A stretch of DNA of 44,084 nucleotides from Streptomyces spiralis (GTDB taxonomy: Bacteria > Actinomycetota > Actinomycetes > Streptomycetales > Streptomycetaceae): positions 812-44,895 of the forward strand of contig NZ_BNBC01000050.1 of assembly GCF_014654675.1 (NCBI RefSeq), read 5' to 3'. A program made the position numbers and the translations under genes. The notes beneath the pieces were generated by a model. The model made no database searches, was not told the DNA's origin, and saw only the letters and a program-made list of their open reading frames with translations. Below, piece after piece: positions 1 to 9,639 of this stretch (position 1 is its first letter; every line of letters begins with the position of its first letter).

Positions 1-205
1 GGCGTCCTCGGGCTTTTCACTCCTTTGCGTCCTTTGCGAGGAGTCCGTTCGACCGATTGGTCAATACACGGTCAAAAGTTGGCCCGGCTTCCCTGACCCG
101 GTGTTCACTCCCGCGCCATCATGGCTCCGCCACCGCGCCGCCCGTCCGGCGGGGCGTCCCAGGCCGTACGACGCACAGACGATCCTGCCCGGAAGGTGAA
201 GCCGC

Positions 206-2050
206 ATGGCCAGCAGGGGAAGACGAGCAACGATACGGAGCCTCGGGGCGCTGGCCGGCGCCGCGGCTCTCACCGTCCTGGGAGCGGCCGCCCCCGGCCG
301 GGCCGCCGCTCCCACCGGCCACCACGGCCACGGATCGACGGCCACGCCCATCAAGCACGTGGTCGTCCTCTTCGACGAGAACATCTCCTTCGACCACTAC
401 TTCGCCACGTACCCGAAGGCCGCCAACACCGACGGCACGCGGTTCACGGCGTCGAAGAGGACCCCCAGGGACATCGACACCCTCGCCCACGCCGGGCTGC
501 TGGAGGAGAACCCCAACCAGTACGCGCCCCGGCGGCTCGGTCCGGCCCAGGCCGTGACCTGCGACCAGAACCACTCCTACGGGCCCGAGCAGTACGCCTA
601 CAACGGCGGCGAAGCCGACCGGTTCGTGCAGAACACCGAGGTCGACAAGTGCAGCGGCGGCCTGTTCGGCGAGCCCGGCCTGGTCATGGACTACTACGAC
701 GGCAACACCGTCACCGCGATGTGGAACTACGCCCAGCACTACGCCCTGAGCGACCGTTCCTACAGCTCCACCTACGGGCCGTCCACCCCCGGCGCCATCA
801 ACCTGGTCTCCGGCCAGACGCACGGGATCATCTCGGTCGACCCGGCCTCCGGCACGGAGAACCCCCGGCAGACCTCCACGCCCGACCCCTACACCGTCAA
901 GTCGCCCGACGCCAACGGCGTGGGCACGATGATCAACGACCCGGACCCCGCCTTCGACGACTGCTCCGGCAAGAACCACACCAGCAGCAACGCCCTGGGC
1001 GTGATGACGGGCCGCAACATCGGCGACCTGCTCAACGACCGCCAGGTCAGCTGGGGTTGGTTCCAGGGCGGCTTCCGCCCCTCCACCGCGTGGAGCGGCA
1101 ACCAGGGCGAGTACGCCCGGTGCGACACCGCGCACGCCAACGTCGGCGGCGCCCAGGTCGTCGACTACAGCCCGCACCACAACCCGTTCGCCTACTACAA
1201 GTCGACGGCCAACCCGCACCACCTGCCGCCCAAGGATGTCGCCGAGATCGGCCACGACGGCCAGGCCAACCACAACTACGACCTGACCGACTTCTCCGCC
1301 GCGCTGAAGGCGGGCAAGCTGCCGTCCGTCAGCTTCGTCAAGGCGCCCTCCTACCAGGACGGCCACGCCGGATACTCCGACCCGATCGACGAGCAGCACT
1401 TCCTCGTCGAGCAGATCAACGCGATCCAGAGTTCGCCGCAGTGGAGGTCCACCGCCGTCGTCATCGCCTACGACGACTCCGACGGCTGGTACGACCACGC
1501 GTACGTCGCACCGCGCAACGGCTCCACCGACACCGCGCTCGGCTCCAACGGCAAGGCCACCGACAGCCCCGCCTGCCAGGCCGGCCCCCGGGCGTCCGGC
1601 GGCTACCAGGACCGCTGCGGCCCCGGCACCCGGCAGCCGCTGCTGGTGATCTCGCCGTACAGCAAGGTCGACAAGGTCGACCACACGCAGACCGACCAGA
1701 CGTCGGTCCTCCGCTTCATCGAGGACAACTGGCACACCGGGCGCATCGGCGACCACTCCTTCGACGCCGCCGCGGGCACGATCACGGGGATGTTCGACTT
1801 CCGCCACCCCAACTGCAAGCAGGTGCTGCTGAACGCCGACGGCTCGGTGCGGTCCGTGGGCCCGATCCGTGACGTGGCGCCGGTCGCCACCTCCATCACC
1901 CCCGGCCCGGCCCTGCAGAACACGGCCGCGACGACCGATGCCTCCTCCTTCCCGGCCGTGCCGATCGGCATCGCCGCGGGCGCCCTGCTGGCCGCCGGCG
2001 CCACGGGCACGTACCTCTCCCGGCGTCGCAGGAACCGGGGCACGGCCTGA
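206..2050 (+). CDS. Exported, membrane-anchored phosphoesterase (PF04185 family)
   Basis: This 614-residue protein belongs to the phosphoesterase family that includes bacterial acid phosphatases and phospholipase C-like enzymes, which hydrolyse phosphomonoesters or phospholipids outside the cell. Residues 1-34 form a signal peptide rich in Arg at the start and ending in Ala. The family opening motif DENISFDHYFATYP is at residues 57-70, and an Asp/His-rich motif DDSDGWYDH is near residue 422; both are expected metal-site or catalytic regions. The C-terminus has one hydrophobic helix (about 588-604) followed by RRRR, so the enzyme is probably held on the outer face of the membrane. The ATG at 206 follows GGAAGGTG at a good distance. 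The exact substrate cannot be read from the sequence. It converges with the lipase gene. Confidence 0.88.
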   Translation: MASRGRRATIRSLGALAGAAALTVLGAAAPGRAAAPTGHHGHGSTATPIKHVVVLFDENISFDHYFATYPKAANTDGTRFTASKRTPRDIDTLAHAGLLEENPNQYAPRRLGPAQAVTCDQNHSYGPEQYAYNGGEADRFVQNTEVDKCSGGLFGEPGLVMDYYDGNTVTAMWNYAQHYALSDRSYSSTYGPSTPGAINLVSGQTHGIISVDPASGTENPRQTSTPDPYTVKSPDANGVGTMINDPDPAFDDCSGKNHTSSNALGVMTGRNIGDLLNDRQVSWGWFQGGFRPSTAWSGNQGEYARCDTAHANVGGAQVVDYSPHHNPFAYYKSTANPHHLPPKDVAEIGHDGQANHNYDLTDFSAALKAGKLPSVSFVKAPSYQDGHAGYSDPIDEQHFLVEQINAIQSSPQWRSTAVVIAYDDSDGWYDHAYVAPRNGSTDTALGSNGKATDSPACQAGPRASGGYQDRCGPGTRQPLLVISPYSKVDKVDHTQTDQTSVLRFIEDNWHTGRIGDHSFDAAAGTITGMFDFRHPNCKQVLLNADGSVRSVGPIRDVAPVATSITPGPALQNTAATTDASSFPAVPIGIAAGALLAAGATGTYLSRRRRNRGTA

Positions 2051-2067
2051 GATCCTCCCGACGGACA

Positions 2068-2098
2068 GGGGCCGCGCCGTCGGTGACGGCGCGGACCC
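2068..2098. terminator. Bidirectional hairpin terminator
   Basis: A perfect 10-bp stem CCGCGCCGTC / GACGGCGCGG with a 3-nt loop lies between two convergent stop codons (2050 and 2120). Flanking GGG and CCC can extend it. There is no T-run, as is common in Streptomyces. Confidence 0.75.
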
Positions 2099-2119
2099 TG
2101 CCGCGTGCAAGGTTCTGAG

Positions 2120-3454
2120 TCAGGCCCGGACCGGCAGTGTTGCGCAGTTGGCCTGGGCCGGCTTGCCGGCGAGGCGGTCGGTCAGCCAGGAGACCGCCGC
2201 GCCCTGGTCGGCGAGCAGGGGCGCGAAGTGGTTGAGCAGGGGGCTGATGACGTTCGGCAGGACGACCGGCTGGTAGGTGACGTCGGCGCCCTTGCGGCAC
2301 CAGTCGACGGCGAGCTGCCGGGCCTGGGCGTGCGGGACGAGGTTGTCGCTGGTGCCGGTGGCCAGCCGCACCGGACCGGCCGGCTTCAGCCTGCCGATGC
2401 GCTGGGTGTCGAGGAAGTCCCGGAGGGCGGGCGTGGAGCGGATGATGTCGCTGACGGACCGCCCGTCGGTCGTCCACCGCGTGCTCCTGGCGTAGCCGTA
2501 GTGGAGGATCGCGTCGCCCACGCACATGGTCGACAGGTCCTTCAGAGCGGCCTTGCCGGCGGCGTTGAGGTGCGCGTCGGCGATCGGCCGCAGGTCCGGG
2601 TCGGTCTGGAGGAAGCCGTTGAGGGACCAGCCGATGGCGCCGGCCAGTTCACTGCCGTCGATGGCCTTGGTGACCTCGGTCAGGTCGGCGGGCGGCGCAC
2701 CGGCGTAGGTGCCCGCGAGGGCCACGTCGGGGGCGTAGGAGGGCTGGAGTTCGGCGGCGGCCGCGGTGGCGCCGCCGCCCTGGCTGTAGCCGAAGAGCCC
2801 GACGGGCGAGGCCGCGGTGACCGAGGCGCCCCGCACTTCACGGCCGGCGCGGGCCGCGTCGAGGACGGCGTGGGCCTCGTCGACCCGGTCGACGTAGGTG
2901 TGCAGCCGGTCGGTGGCCCCCAGGCCGACGTAGTCGGTGACCACGACGGCGGCACCTCTGGAGAGCAGCCGGTAGACCGACAGGTCCTCGTAACCGACCG
3001 ACACCGTCCGGCCGTTGAAGGACACCGGGTGCTCCAGGGCCATGGAGGCCGCGCACTGGTCGCCCTGGCCCATGGTGCCGGGAGCGACGACGACCAGGGG
3101 GCGCGCACCGGCGCCCGGCCAGTGCGCCGCCGGTTCGATGTAGGCGCCGGTGACGGCGACCGGCCGGCCGCCGGCGTCGGTCGACTTGTACATCACCCGG
3201 GTGGCCCGGCCCGGGAGGGGCCCGTTCATGCCGGGCAGGCTGAGGGCGAGCGGGAGCGGCTCGCTGCGGATCAGGGTGCCGTCGGCGCCCGGCAGTTCGG
3301 CGGGCGGGGTGTAGAACGCCGGGATGGTGACACCCCGGGACACCACGGGTGCGGACGCCGTGGCCGCGGTGGCAGGGGTGGCGGCAAGGGCCTGGACGCC
3401 GAGGCACGAGGCAGCGGTGACCGCTGCGGCGAGCAGATGTCTGCGCGCGGGCAT
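2120..3454 (-). CDS. Secretory lipase-type alpha/beta hydrolase
   Basis: This 444-residue exported hydrolase resembles the secretory (LIP-type) triacylglycerol lipases. Residues 1-30 are a signal peptide (MPARRHLLAAAVTAA start, ending ATA). The nucleophile elbow is GYSQGG near residue 225. A later TSDN segment and the LLNHF segment near the C-terminus are plausible Asp and His members of the triad. Length and layout fit the family. It would release fatty acids from esters outside the cell. It is monocistronic, with the tandem SpoIIE genes upstream on the same strand after a 275-bp gap and the phosphoesterase converging on it. Substrate preference is unknown. Confidence 0.85.
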   Translation of the reverse strand: MPARRHLLAAAVTAASCLGVQALAATPATAATASAPVVSRGVTIPAFYTPPAELPGADGTLIRSEPLPLALSLPGMNGPLPGRATRVMYKSTDAGGRPVAVTGAYIEPAAHWPGAGARPLVVVAPGTMGQGDQCAASMALEHPVSFNGRTVSVGYEDLSVYRLLSRGAAVVVTDYVGLGATDRLHTYVDRVDEAHAVLDAARAGREVRGASVTAASPVGLFGYSQGGGATAAAAELQPSYAPDVALAGTYAGAPPADLTEVTKAIDGSELAGAIGWSLNGFLQTDPDLRPIADAHLNAAGKAALKDLSTMCVGDAILHYGYARSTRWTTDGRSVSDIIRSTPALRDFLDTQRIGRLKPAGPVRLATGTSDNLVPHAQARQLAVDWCRKGADVTYQPVVLPNVISPLLNHFAPLLADQGAAVSWLTDRLAGKPAQANCATLPVRA

Positions 3455-3729
3455 GGGGAACCTCCTGGGATGCGGCCGAGCAGGAGAGACCGCCTCGTGC
3501 CGGGACGGCGGACGTCGCCCGGTCCGGGCACGAGGGCAGGACGGCGTGAGGCGGCACGGTCGTCCGCCGGCTTCCTCACGCGGGTGGGGAGTGAGCTGAC
3601 GAGACCGTACCCACCGGCTGTTACCGCCGGTACCGGCCGGTAGGTTACGGTTCAGTAATTTGACTCAGCGTCCAATAAGGGGGCGATTTCCGTGACAGGG
3701 CGTCGGAGCGGGGCCCGAACGCCCGCCGC
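3455..3729. promoter_or_regulatory. Upstream region of the lipase with a near-palindrome
   Basis: This 275-bp gap holds the lipase promoter region. The most distinctive element is TTACGGTTCAGTAA at 3645-3658, an imperfect palindrome with TTAC and GTAA arms resembling operators of TetR-family repressors. It lies in a short AT-richer patch about 190 bp upstream of the lipase start. No confident -35/-10 pair could be assigned. Confidence 0.35.
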
Positions 3730-6510
3730 TCACCAGGCCATTTCGTCGATCAGCAGGGTCATGTCCGGCTCCGGGGCCCGGCCCAGGGTCTGCTCCGCCC
3801 AGATCACCTTGCCGTGCGCCACATAGCGGGTGCCCCACCGGTCCGCGAACTGGGAGACCAGGAACAGCCCGCGGCCGCCCTCGTCGGTGGTCGCCGCGCG
3901 CCGCAGCCGGGGAGAGGTGTTGCTGCCGTCCGAGACCTCGCAGACCAGGGTGCGGCCCAGCAGGATCCTGACCCGCACCGGCGGCGCGCCGTAGCGGATC
4001 GCGTTGGTGAGGAGCTCGCTGAGGATCAGCTCGGTGGCGAAGGACACCTCCTCCAGCTCCCAGTCCACCAGCCGGCGGCTCACCTCCGTCCGCACCCGGG
4101 AGACCGCGCCGGCCTCGAAGGGCACGTCCCAGACCGCCACCTGGGACGGGTCCAGCAGCCGGGTCCGGGCCACGAGCAGGGCGACGTCGTCGCTGGGGTG
4201 CTGCGGCAGCATCGTCTCCATCAGGGCCCGGCACGTCTCCTCCGGCGACCGGTCCGGATGGGCGACGGCCGCTCCGAGGATCCGCAGCCCCTCGTCGATG
4301 TCCCGTCCGCGGTCCTCGACCAGACCGTCCGTGAACAGCACCAGCCGGCTGCCCTCCGACAGGTCCAGCTCGCCCGCCTCGAACGGATGCCCGCCCACCC
4401 CCAGCGGCGGCGACAGGGGCAGATCCGGGAAGGTCACGCGGCCCGAGGGGTCCACCACGGCCGGGGCCACATGCCCGGCCCGGGAGACGGTGCAGCGTCC
4501 GCCCACCGGGTCGTAGATGGCGTACAGGCAGGTCGCTCCGGTGACCCGCGACCCCTCGCCGTCCGCCGCATCGGCCTGGGTGTCCAGACGGGTCACCATC
4601 TCGTCGAGATGGCCCAGCAGCTCCTCCGCGGGCAGGTCCAGCGAGGAGAAGTTCAGCACGGCCGTCCGCAGCCGGCCCATCGTCACCGCCGCGTGCAGCC
4701 CGTGACCCACCACGTCCCCGACCACGAGCGCCACCCGGAACCCCGGCAGCGGGATCACGTCGAACCAGTCGCCGCCCACACCCGACTGCGCCGGCAGATA
4801 GCGCCACGCCACCTCCAGAGCGTCCTGCTCCGGAAGGTCCCGGGGCAGCAGGCTGCGCTGCAGGGTCACGGCCATCTCGTGCTCGCGGGAGTAGCGGCGC
4901 GCGTTGTCGATCGCGACGGCCGCGCGGGCCACCAGCTCCTCGGCCACCGCGACGTCCTCGTCGTCGAACCGGGCCGCCCCGGCCACCCGCCAGAAGTTGA
5001 CCATGCCGAGCACCACACCCCGCGCCCGCAGCGGCACCGTGATCAGCGAATGGATGCCGGCGGCCAGCACCCGGCGCGCGCCCTCCGGATCCTGCGCCCG
5101 CCAGTCCCGGGCGGTCTCGAGGTCCGGCACCAGCACGGCCTTGCCGCGGCGCAGCGCCGCCACCATCGGCGTGTCCGCCACCACGAACTGGATCGAGTCT
5201 CCGACCGGTTGCAGCGGATCGCCCGGAAGCGACCCGTGCAGCGCGGTGCGGCGCATCCGGTTCACGGCACCCGTGGGCTCCTCGCCGTGCAGCACGGCGT
5301 CCAGGAGCTCCACGGTGACGACGTCCGCCATCCGCGGGACCGCCACCTCGGCGAGCTCCTGCGCGGTGCGCGGCACGTCCAGCGTCCTGCCGATCCGCAC
5401 CCCGGCCTCGTACAGCAGAGTCAGGCGCCCCCGCGCCATCTCGGCCCGGCCGGACAGGGCCTGCAACTCCGTGGTGTCCCGGAAGCTGGCCACCAGGCCC
5501 TGCGCGCCGCCGTACGGCGCGGTGCGCCGCGTGTTGACCGCCAGCAGCCGGTCGCCGGCCGGGCACACCACGTCGGAGGCGGCCTCGCCCGACACCAGCA
5601 GCCGCGTCATCTCCTCGCCCAGCCCCAGCTCCGTGACATGCCGCCGGCCGGCGTCCGGCGGCAGGCCCAGCAGCCGGTGCGCCTCGTCGTTGGCGAGCAG
5701 CAGCCGGCCGTCGGCACCCACGATCAGCACACCCTCGCGCACCGCGTGCAGCACGGCGTCGTGGTGCTCGTACATCCGGGTCATCTCGGCCGGGCCGAGC
5801 CCGTGGGTCTGGCGACGCAGCCGCCTGCTGACGAGGGCGGTGCCCCCGGTGGCCAGCGCCAGGGCGAGGGCCGCCGAACCCAGCACCATCGGCACCTGCT
5901 GGTCCAGCAGATGCCCCACGTTCTCGATCTTGATCCCGGCCGTGACCACGCCGACCACGCGCCGGCTCGCGTCCATCACGGGCACCACCGCCCGCACGGC
6001 GTCGGACGGCTTGCCGCGGAAGGTGTCGGTGAACGTCTCGCCCATGGCGGCCCGGCCGATGTCCTGCGCCGTGGTGCCGATCAGCTGCGGCTGCGTGTCG
6101 GCGAGCCGCACGCCCCGCGGGTCCAGCACGGAGATGAAGTCGACGCCGGACCCGGCCTGCGCGTGCATGACCGACGGCTGCAGCGCCCTCGTCGGATCGG
6201 ACGACTGGAGCGCCGTCGCCGTGCCGGGCGCGTGCGCGAACGCCTCCGCGACGGCCAGTGACCGCTCCCTGGCACTGTTCTCACCGTCGTAGCGCCCCTG
6301 CAGCACGAGTGCGGCCGCGGCCGCCGCGATGAGCACCAGGACCACGATGACCTGGAGCAGGAACACCTGCGCAGCGAGCGTGCGCAGGCTCCAGGACGGC
6401 GACAGGCGGCGTCCGGGGAACCGCCACAGGCGACGGGACGGATCAGCGGACCGCCGACCGCCCGGCGGCGGTGCCGCTTTCGACCGGGATCGGCGGGTGC
6501 GTCCGATCAT
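3730..6510 (-). CDS. Membrane sensor SpoIIE-family PP2C phosphatase with HATPase domain
   Basis: This 926-residue protein combines sensing with a PP2C-type Ser/Thr phosphatase and a GHKL ATPase/anti-sigma-like kinase domain. Order: transmembrane helix at about 48-70, extracytoplasmic sensor region at 71-205, second helix at 207-228, PAS at about 245-350, GAF at about 365-535, SpoIIE phosphatase at 560-785 and HATPase at 795-915. Metal-binding motifs are GGDWFD (579-584), GDVVGHG (598-604), FTDG (726-729) and SDD (773-775). The ATPase has ELLTNAIRYG and GGRGLFLV. Such proteins usually dephosphorylate anti-anti-sigma factors and may phosphorylate them, controlling alternative sigma factors. The start is only 10 bp after the stop of a paralogue, so the two are co-transcribed. 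No sigma or anti-anti-sigma gene is next to it. Confidence 0.92.
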   Translation of the reverse strand: MIGRTRRSRSKAAPPPGGRRSADPSRRLWRFPGRRLSPSWSLRTLAAQVFLLQVIVVLVLIAAAAAALVLQGRYDGENSARERSLAVAEAFAHAPGTATALQSSDPTRALQPSVMHAQAGSGVDFISVLDPRGVRLADTQPQLIGTTAQDIGRAAMGETFTDTFRGKPSDAVRAVVPVMDASRRVVGVVTAGIKIENVGHLLDQQVPMVLGSAALALALATGGTALVSRRLRRQTHGLGPAEMTRMYEHHDAVLHAVREGVLIVGADGRLLLANDEAHRLLGLPPDAGRRHVTELGLGEEMTRLLVSGEAASDVVCPAGDRLLAVNTRRTAPYGGAQGLVASFRDTTELQALSGRAEMARGRLTLLYEAGVRIGRTLDVPRTAQELAEVAVPRMADVVTVELLDAVLHGEEPTGAVNRMRRTALHGSLPGDPLQPVGDSIQFVVADTPMVAALRRGKAVLVPDLETARDWRAQDPEGARRVLAAGIHSLITVPLRARGVVLGMVNFWRVAGAARFDDEDVAVAEELVARAAVAIDNARRYSREHEMAVTLQRSLLPRDLPEQDALEVAWRYLPAQSGVGGDWFDVIPLPGFRVALVVGDVVGHGLHAAVTMGRLRTAVLNFSSLDLPAEELLGHLDEMVTRLDTQADAADGEGSRVTGATCLYAIYDPVGGRCTVSRAGHVAPAVVDPSGRVTFPDLPLSPPLGVGGHPFEAGELDLSEGSRLVLFTDGLVEDRGRDIDEGLRILGAAVAHPDRSPEETCRALMETMLPQHPSDDVALLVARTRLLDPSQVAVWDVPFEAGAVSRVRTEVSRRLVDWELEEVSFATELILSELLTNAIRYGAPPVRVRILLGRTLVCEVSDGSNTSPRLRRAATTDEGGRGLFLVSQFADRWGTRYVAHGKVIWAEQTLGRAPEPDMTLLIDEMAW

Positions 6511-6520
6511 GTTCCCAGTT

Positions 6521-9094
6521 CTAACACCGCGCTTGACGCAGGGGCGACCTGGGAAGCTGCTGCTCCGCCCAGATCGTCTTGCCCGAGCTGGTGTACCGGG
6601 TGCCCCAGCGCTGGGCGACCTGGGCGACCAGGAACAGGCCCCGTCCGCCCTCGTCCGTGCCGAGCGCCCGCCTCATGTGCGGGGAGGTGTTGCTCGCGTC
6701 GGAGACCTCGCAGATCAGGGTGCGCTCATGGATGAGACGCAGCCCGATCGGGCCGCACGCGTGCCGGATGGCGTTGGTGAGCAGCTCGCTGACGATCAGT
6801 TCCGTGGTGAAGACCATGTCGTCCAGCCCCCACCGCGACAGCTGCCCGGTGACGTTCTCCCGGGCCACACGCACGGCCGAGGGGTCGGTGGGCACCTCCC
6901 AGGAGGCCACGCGGTCGGCGCTGAGCACATGGGTGCGGGCGATGAGGAAGGCCACGTCGTCCCGCGGCCGGTCCGGCAGCAGGGTGCGGACCATGATGTC
7001 GCAGATCTCCTCCAGGGGGCGGTCCGGGTGGGCGAGGGTGAAGCACAGGCGCTCCATCCCGACGTCCACGTCCCGGTCCGACGCCTCGATCAGCCCGTCC
7101 GTGTAGAGGGCGATGACGCTGCCCTCCTCCACGGCCACCTCGGCCGACTCGAACGGCAGGCCGCCCAGTCCGAGCGGCGGCCCCGCGGGGATGTCGGGGA
7201 ACTCCACGGGTTCGGTCAGATGGGCGATCGCGGGGCTCGGGTGCCCGGCGCGAGCCACGACGATCTTGCGAGCGATCGGGTCGTACACCGCGTACACGCA
7301 GGTCGCCCCGATCACCATCGGCTCCTGGGCGGCCGCCTCCGCTTCGTCGGACAGGCGTACGACCAGGTCGTCGACGCGTGCCAGCACCTCGTCCGGAGGC
7401 AGATCCAGGTCGGCCAGGGTCTGCACGGCGGCCCGCAGCCGCCCCATGCTGGCCGCCGCATGGAGCCCGTGGCCGACCACGTCGCCCACCACCAGCGCGA
7501 CCCTGGCACCGGAGAGCGGGATGACGTCGAACCAGTCCCCGCCCACCCCCGACTCCGCGTCGGCCGGCAGATAGCGGTAGGCCACCTCGACGGCGGTGTG
7601 CTCGGGCAGGGCGAGCGGCAGCAGGCTCGTCTGCAGGGTGAGCGCCGCCTGGTGCTCGCGGGCGAAGCGCCGGGCGTTGTCCACGCACATGGCGGCCCGC
7701 CCCACCAGGTCCTCGACCAGGAGCAGATCGTCCTCGTCGAACGGATCGGGGTTCTTCCAGCGCAGCAGCGTGACCACGCCCATCGTGGTGCCGCGGGCCC
7801 GCAGTGGGACGACCAGATGCGTGTGCACACCGAGCCGGAACATCTTCTCCCAGCGCTGGGCGTCGTGGGCGAGCCAGGGCGTCCAGGTGCCGACGATCTC
7901 CCGCAGGGGCTTTCCGGTGGCCAGACACCGCCTCTGCGGAGACAGGTCCGGGTACCGGGTGGGCTCGCCGACCCGGACGATCACCTCCGGCTGGTCCTCC
8001 TTGATGGAGCGATGGACCGCGCGCCGCAGTGTGTCCGCGTCGCTCGGCGCCCCGGCGTCCGGGGTCTTCGTCGCGTGGACGGCGTCGAGGAGGTCGATGG
8101 CCGCGAAGTCGGCGACCTGCGGGACGAGAACCTCGGCCAGCTCCTGCACCGTGCGGTCGAGGTCCAGGGTGGTCCCGATGTGATCGGTGGCCGCGTTCAG
8201 CAGCGCCAGCCGCTCGCGTGCCGGGTCCTGTCCGGTCAGGTCGAGAGCGGCGTAGCAGATGCCCAGCGTGCGGCCCGCGCCGTCCCGCAGCGGGAAGAAG
8301 GAACGCAGCCTGGAACGCCCCTGCCCCCCTGTGTCCGCCGCCGCGTGGCGGGGCGGGGTGTGTTCGAGGGTCACCTGGCACTGACCGGAGAGCAGCACCT
8401 GCCTCGCCTGCCGGGTCACCACGGAGGACTCCCTCGCCGTGGCGACCAGGGCCCGCAGGGTGTTCTCGTCGCGGGCGCCCCCCTCGGCCGCCGCGGTCCC
8501 CGCGGATCCGGCGCCTTCCCCGGTGTACGGGGCCCCGGCGGCTTCGGCGGCGGTGTCGTCCATGCCGGCCAGCGCGCGGTTGGCCCACCGGTAGCGCAGC
8601 TGGGTGTCCAGCACCGCGACCCCGAGCGGCGACTGATCCAGCAGGGCGCGCGCCACCGCCTCGTACATCTCGTGCCGGCGCCGTCGCACCGCGTCGCATC
8701 CGAGGACGAGCCAGTCGCTGCCGTCGGGCGCACCGGTGCCGCCCGCACCGCTGAGCCGGCACACCCGCACGGCCAGCCGCACGGCTCCGTCCGAGCGGTG
8801 GCGGACGGTGATCACTCCGGCCCAGGCGCGGTCGATGCCCCGCAGGAACTCCGGTACGGCGGCCGGGTCGCCGTACACCAGCAGGGATCCCGCGGGACGG
8901 CCCAGTACAGCACGGGCAGGGTGGCCGATGAGCTCCTCGGCTCCCCGGCTCCAGTGGACGATCAGTCCCTCGGCGTCTATCACCGCCACGGCCGTGGAGG
9001 CGATGTCGAACGGATCGCCCGGACCCGCACTGCTCGCCACGCCGCTGACGCCCATGCCTTCATCCCCATCCACGGGCAGGACCCCCAGGGACAT
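6521..9094 (-). CDS. Cytosolic PAS-GAF-SpoIIE-HATPase phosphatase
   Basis: This 857-residue paralogue of the next gene lacks transmembrane helices. It begins with a PAS domain (about 30-115), a second PAS-like region (145-285) with an inserted low-complexity Ala/Gly stretch, GAF (300-475), SpoIIE PP2C phosphatase (500-720) and a C-terminal HATPase (735-845). Motifs GGDWFD (518-523), GDVVGHG (537-543), YTDG (664-667) and RDD (711-713) are present, as is GGRGLFLV in the ATPase, so both activities look intact. The ATG at 9094 is preferred; an in-frame ATG at 9055 is possible. A longer reading from 9445 would overlap the GNAT gene and has shadow-like composition. It forms a two-gene operon with the membrane version, suggesting a pair reading internal and external signals. 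Confidence 0.9.
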   Translation of the reverse strand: MSLGVLPVDGDEGMGVSGVASSAGPGDPFDIASTAVAVIDAEGLIVHWSRGAEELIGHPARAVLGRPAGSLLVYGDPAAVPEFLRGIDRAWAGVITVRHRSDGAVRLAVRVCRLSGAGGTGAPDGSDWLVLGCDAVRRRRHEMYEAVARALLDQSPLGVAVLDTQLRYRWANRALAGMDDTAAEAAGAPYTGEGAGSAGTAAAEGGARDENTLRALVATARESSVVTRQARQVLLSGQCQVTLEHTPPRHAAADTGGQGRSRLRSFFPLRDGAGRTLGICYAALDLTGQDPARERLALLNAATDHIGTTLDLDRTVQELAEVLVPQVADFAAIDLLDAVHATKTPDAGAPSDADTLRRAVHRSIKEDQPEVIVRVGEPTRYPDLSPQRRCLATGKPLREIVGTWTPWLAHDAQRWEKMFRLGVHTHLVVPLRARGTTMGVVTLLRWKNPDPFDEDDLLLVEDLVGRAAMCVDNARRFAREHQAALTLQTSLLPLALPEHTAVEVAYRYLPADAESGVGGDWFDVIPLSGARVALVVGDVVGHGLHAAASMGRLRAAVQTLADLDLPPDEVLARVDDLVVRLSDEAEAAAQEPMVIGATCVYAVYDPIARKIVVARAGHPSPAIAHLTEPVEFPDIPAGPPLGLGGLPFESAEVAVEEGSVIALYTDGLIEASDRDVDVGMERLCFTLAHPDRPLEEICDIMVRTLLPDRPRDDVAFLIARTHVLSADRVASWEVPTDPSAVRVARENVTGQLSRWGLDDMVFTTELIVSELLTNAIRHACGPIGLRLIHERTLICEVSDASNTSPHMRRALGTDEGGRGLFLVAQVAQRWGTRYTSSGKTIWAEQQLPRSPLRQARC

Positions 9095-9162
9095 TTTCCC
9101 ATCGGGGACCGGGTCCCGCGCCCGGAGCGGCTCGGGGCGGACTCGCGGCCGGAACGGGCCCG

Positions 9163-9639
9163 CTACGCCTGCCGGCCCAGCGCGGCCAGCGCCTCGTCCG
9201 TGAGCCGGTAGACCGTCCACTCGTCCTGCGGACGGGCGCCCATCGCCTCGTAGAAGTCGATCGCCGGACGGTTCCAGTTCAGGACCGACCACTCCAGACG
9301 CTCGTAGCCGCGCGCCACGCAGATGCGGGCCAGCTCCGTCAGCAGGGCCCGGCCGTGGCCGCCGCCGCGGGCCTCGGGGCGGACGTACAGGTCCTCCAGG
9401 TAGATGCCGTGCACACCCCGCCAGGTGGAGAAGTTGAGGAACCACAGGGCGAAGCCCACGACCTCGCCGTCCGGGCCCTCCGCGACATGCGCGTAGGCCG
9501 CCGGGCGCTGTCCGAACAGCGCCTCCGCGAGCTGCTCCGGCGTCGCCCGCGCCTCGTCGGGCGCCTTCTCGTACTCGGCGAGTTCGCGGATCAGGGTGTG
9601 GATGACGGGGACGTCTGCGGAGGTCGCGGCGCGGATCAT
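9163..9639 (-). CDS. GNAT-family N-acetyltransferase (SSAT-like)
   Basis: This 158-residue protein is a single GNAT domain. It shows the acetyl-CoA binding segment VRPEARGGGHGRALL and the C-terminal LEWSVLNWNRPAIDFYEAMG region characteristic of diamine/thialysine N-acetyltransferase-like members. The likely role is transferring acetyl from acetyl-CoA to a small amine. The ATG at 9639 opens with the usual IRAATSADVP strand; a GTG six codons earlier is possible but less typical. It lies 68 bp upstream of the tandem SpoIIE genes on the same strand and may be co-transcribed with them. Confidence 0.85.
   Translation of the reverse strand: MIRAATSADVPVIHTLIRELAEYEKAPDEARATPEQLAEALFGQRPAAYAHVAEGPDGEVVGFALWFLNFSTWRGVHGIYLEDLYVRPEARGGGHGRALLTELARICVARGYERLEWSVLNWNRPAIDFYEAMGARPQDEWTVYRLTDEALAALGRQA

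Noticed and set aside
119..2110. Very long open frame antisense to the phosphoesterase, and many similar long antisense frames elsewhere
   Set aside because: They are products of high third-position GC on the real coding strand. Their translations are Val/Gly/Arg-rich without domains, while the opposite strand has clear families.
9095..9445. N-terminal extension of the cytosolic SpoIIE protein
   Set aside because: It overlaps the GNAT gene on the same strand in another frame and its translation is Pro/Arg/Gly-rich with no domain. The start was set at 9094.
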